NCBI GenBank assembly: GCA_022575985.1
Contig: JAKSXM010000132.1
Span: 11,222,001 to 11,286,000, forward strand
Source: Anagrus nilaparvatae
Taxonomy: Eukaryota > Arthropoda > Insecta > Hymenoptera > Mymaridae
Length of the DNA stretch: 64,000 bases
Direction: 5' to 3'
The notes under the pieces were generated by a model. The model was not told where the DNA came from, did no database searches, and saw only the letters and a list, made by a program, of their open reading frames with translations. Positions 63,051-64,000 of the stretch are shown one piece after another; position 1 is the first letter of the stretch, and every line of letters begins with the position of its first letter. Position numbers and translations under genes: made by a program.

Positions 63051-64000
63051 CTAAAATACATAAAAAACTTTTTTTAGTAATATATGAAATAGTAATATGG
63101 TATTCAGGATCTGATAAACTTTTAGTGGATCTGAATATAACTTTTTAGCATCTCCTAGGTATTCACTCTAGTAACAATATTGCATAATTAAATGTAAATT
63201 ATCCAGTGCTAATGTGTTTAGTCAAAGAGTAGCTAGAATGTAAAAAAATTTTTTTTTCCAAAATTAAAATTTTTAAAGAATTTAACAGAAATTTCCAAAT
63301 CAGATGGTGGTAGTTTCTCTTTATGGTTATTGTAAGTTGCAAGTACACAAGAAAAAAAATTCTGTTTGCTCCAGTCGAATTTTCTTTTTTTTTTAAACGA
63401 TTGTAAATGGCAACGTAAAGAGAATTATAAAAATTGAGTTTCGAATTTTTTTTCAGTGGAAGTTACATGCTATAAATATATTTTTACATTCAAGGTACTG
63501 CATTTTGTTGCAATCATTACAAAAAATGTTAATTTTTTAACTTGTAAAGAATTATTAATACAGTGGGAAGCTGCAAAAAAATAAAGAAAAACTGCAGAAA
63601 GAGATTGTATATTTCAGGTAAAATAGCTTTCCAATTTAAATAAATTTACTTTATTTAAACAATAACTTTATATCTGGTTACTAGATCAGGGTTAAGAGTG
63701 GCTTTACAATAAAAAGAGTCCTCGGTTTTACTATCTAATAGTAAATTTACTATCACGAACTTTCAGTAACTTCCAAGAAAATTTTACTATCCGATAGTAA
63801 CTTTACTATCGTGTCAGTGAATCTATAAACGGATTTAATATCCGCCAAGGATTTTGAGCGTTCTCCAGAATTTTACGCCGAAATTTTGTCATAATTATCA
63901 GTAATCAGCTATTTTTTACAAGCAATATAAGTTAAAAACAGCGATTCAGATTGGCCAAATTTAATCCAATAAAAGTTTATTGAGTCTTTGCAGAAATATA
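63051..64000. other. Upstream intron of the carboxypeptidase gene (to window edge)
   Basis: I could not find a further exon on the minus strand here. A small direct repeat occurs at 63728-63803 (TTTACTATCTAATAGTAAAT and TTTACTATCCGATAGTAACT, each itself palindromic). The remainder is AT-rich. Confidence 0.5.

Overview
This is an AT-rich animal nuclear genome window with spliced genes, short introns (often 50-100 bp) and canonical GT/AG junctions. The protein set points to an insect: a CYP4G cytochrome P450, a ZAD-type zinc-finger protein, MATH-BTB proteins and a two-pore potassium channel. The CYP4G resembles what I recall of hymenopteran CYP4G proteins. Together with the very low GC and the MATH-BTB paralogues, this suggests a parasitoid wasp, perhaps an aphid-parasitoid braconid. 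The order-level call is inference and the species is unknown.

Layout. 1-7680 is gene-poor and may be intron 1 of a minus-strand gene whose candidate first exon is 7681-7788. Then come AP2M1 (minus, 9898-11476) and BOP1 (minus, 12296-15652). A two-pore K+ channel (plus, 16670-26825) starts about 1 kb from BOP1, divergently; its 8.4-kb first intron is packed with non-autonomous transposons. A 1163-residue protein with three CxxC zinc modules (plus, 27519-32294) converges on a TTC29-like axonemal TPR gene (minus, 33946-37400). A complete CYP4G (minus, 37946-40396 plus a 5' UTR exon) follows. Two MATH-BTB genes (minus, 42457-43611; plus, 54937-56037) flank about 11 kb of repeats. The 3' part of a cytosolic carboxypeptidase of the AGBL2/3 type (minus, 58794-63050) runs off the right edge.

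I rebuilt splice structures by eye. For AP2M1, BOP1, the K2P channel, the ZAD-like gene, TTC29 and CYP4G the exon lengths sum to whole codons with no internal stop, which supports them strongly. The genes are ordinary housekeeping or lineage genes (endocytosis, ribosome biogenesis, membrane potential, cilia or tubulin modification, cuticular hydrocarbons) and do not form one pathway.

The accessory DNA is the most unusual part. At least six long foldback elements occur. One is 1.7 kb and built from a ~122-bp satellite carrying a TTGACAGCTGTCAA palindrome. Another is 536 bp with perfect 8-bp target duplications. A TIR family (ends ACACTGTAAAAAGTAACTTT) is present as one long and one internally deleted copy. 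Several other dispersed repeat families recur three to five times.
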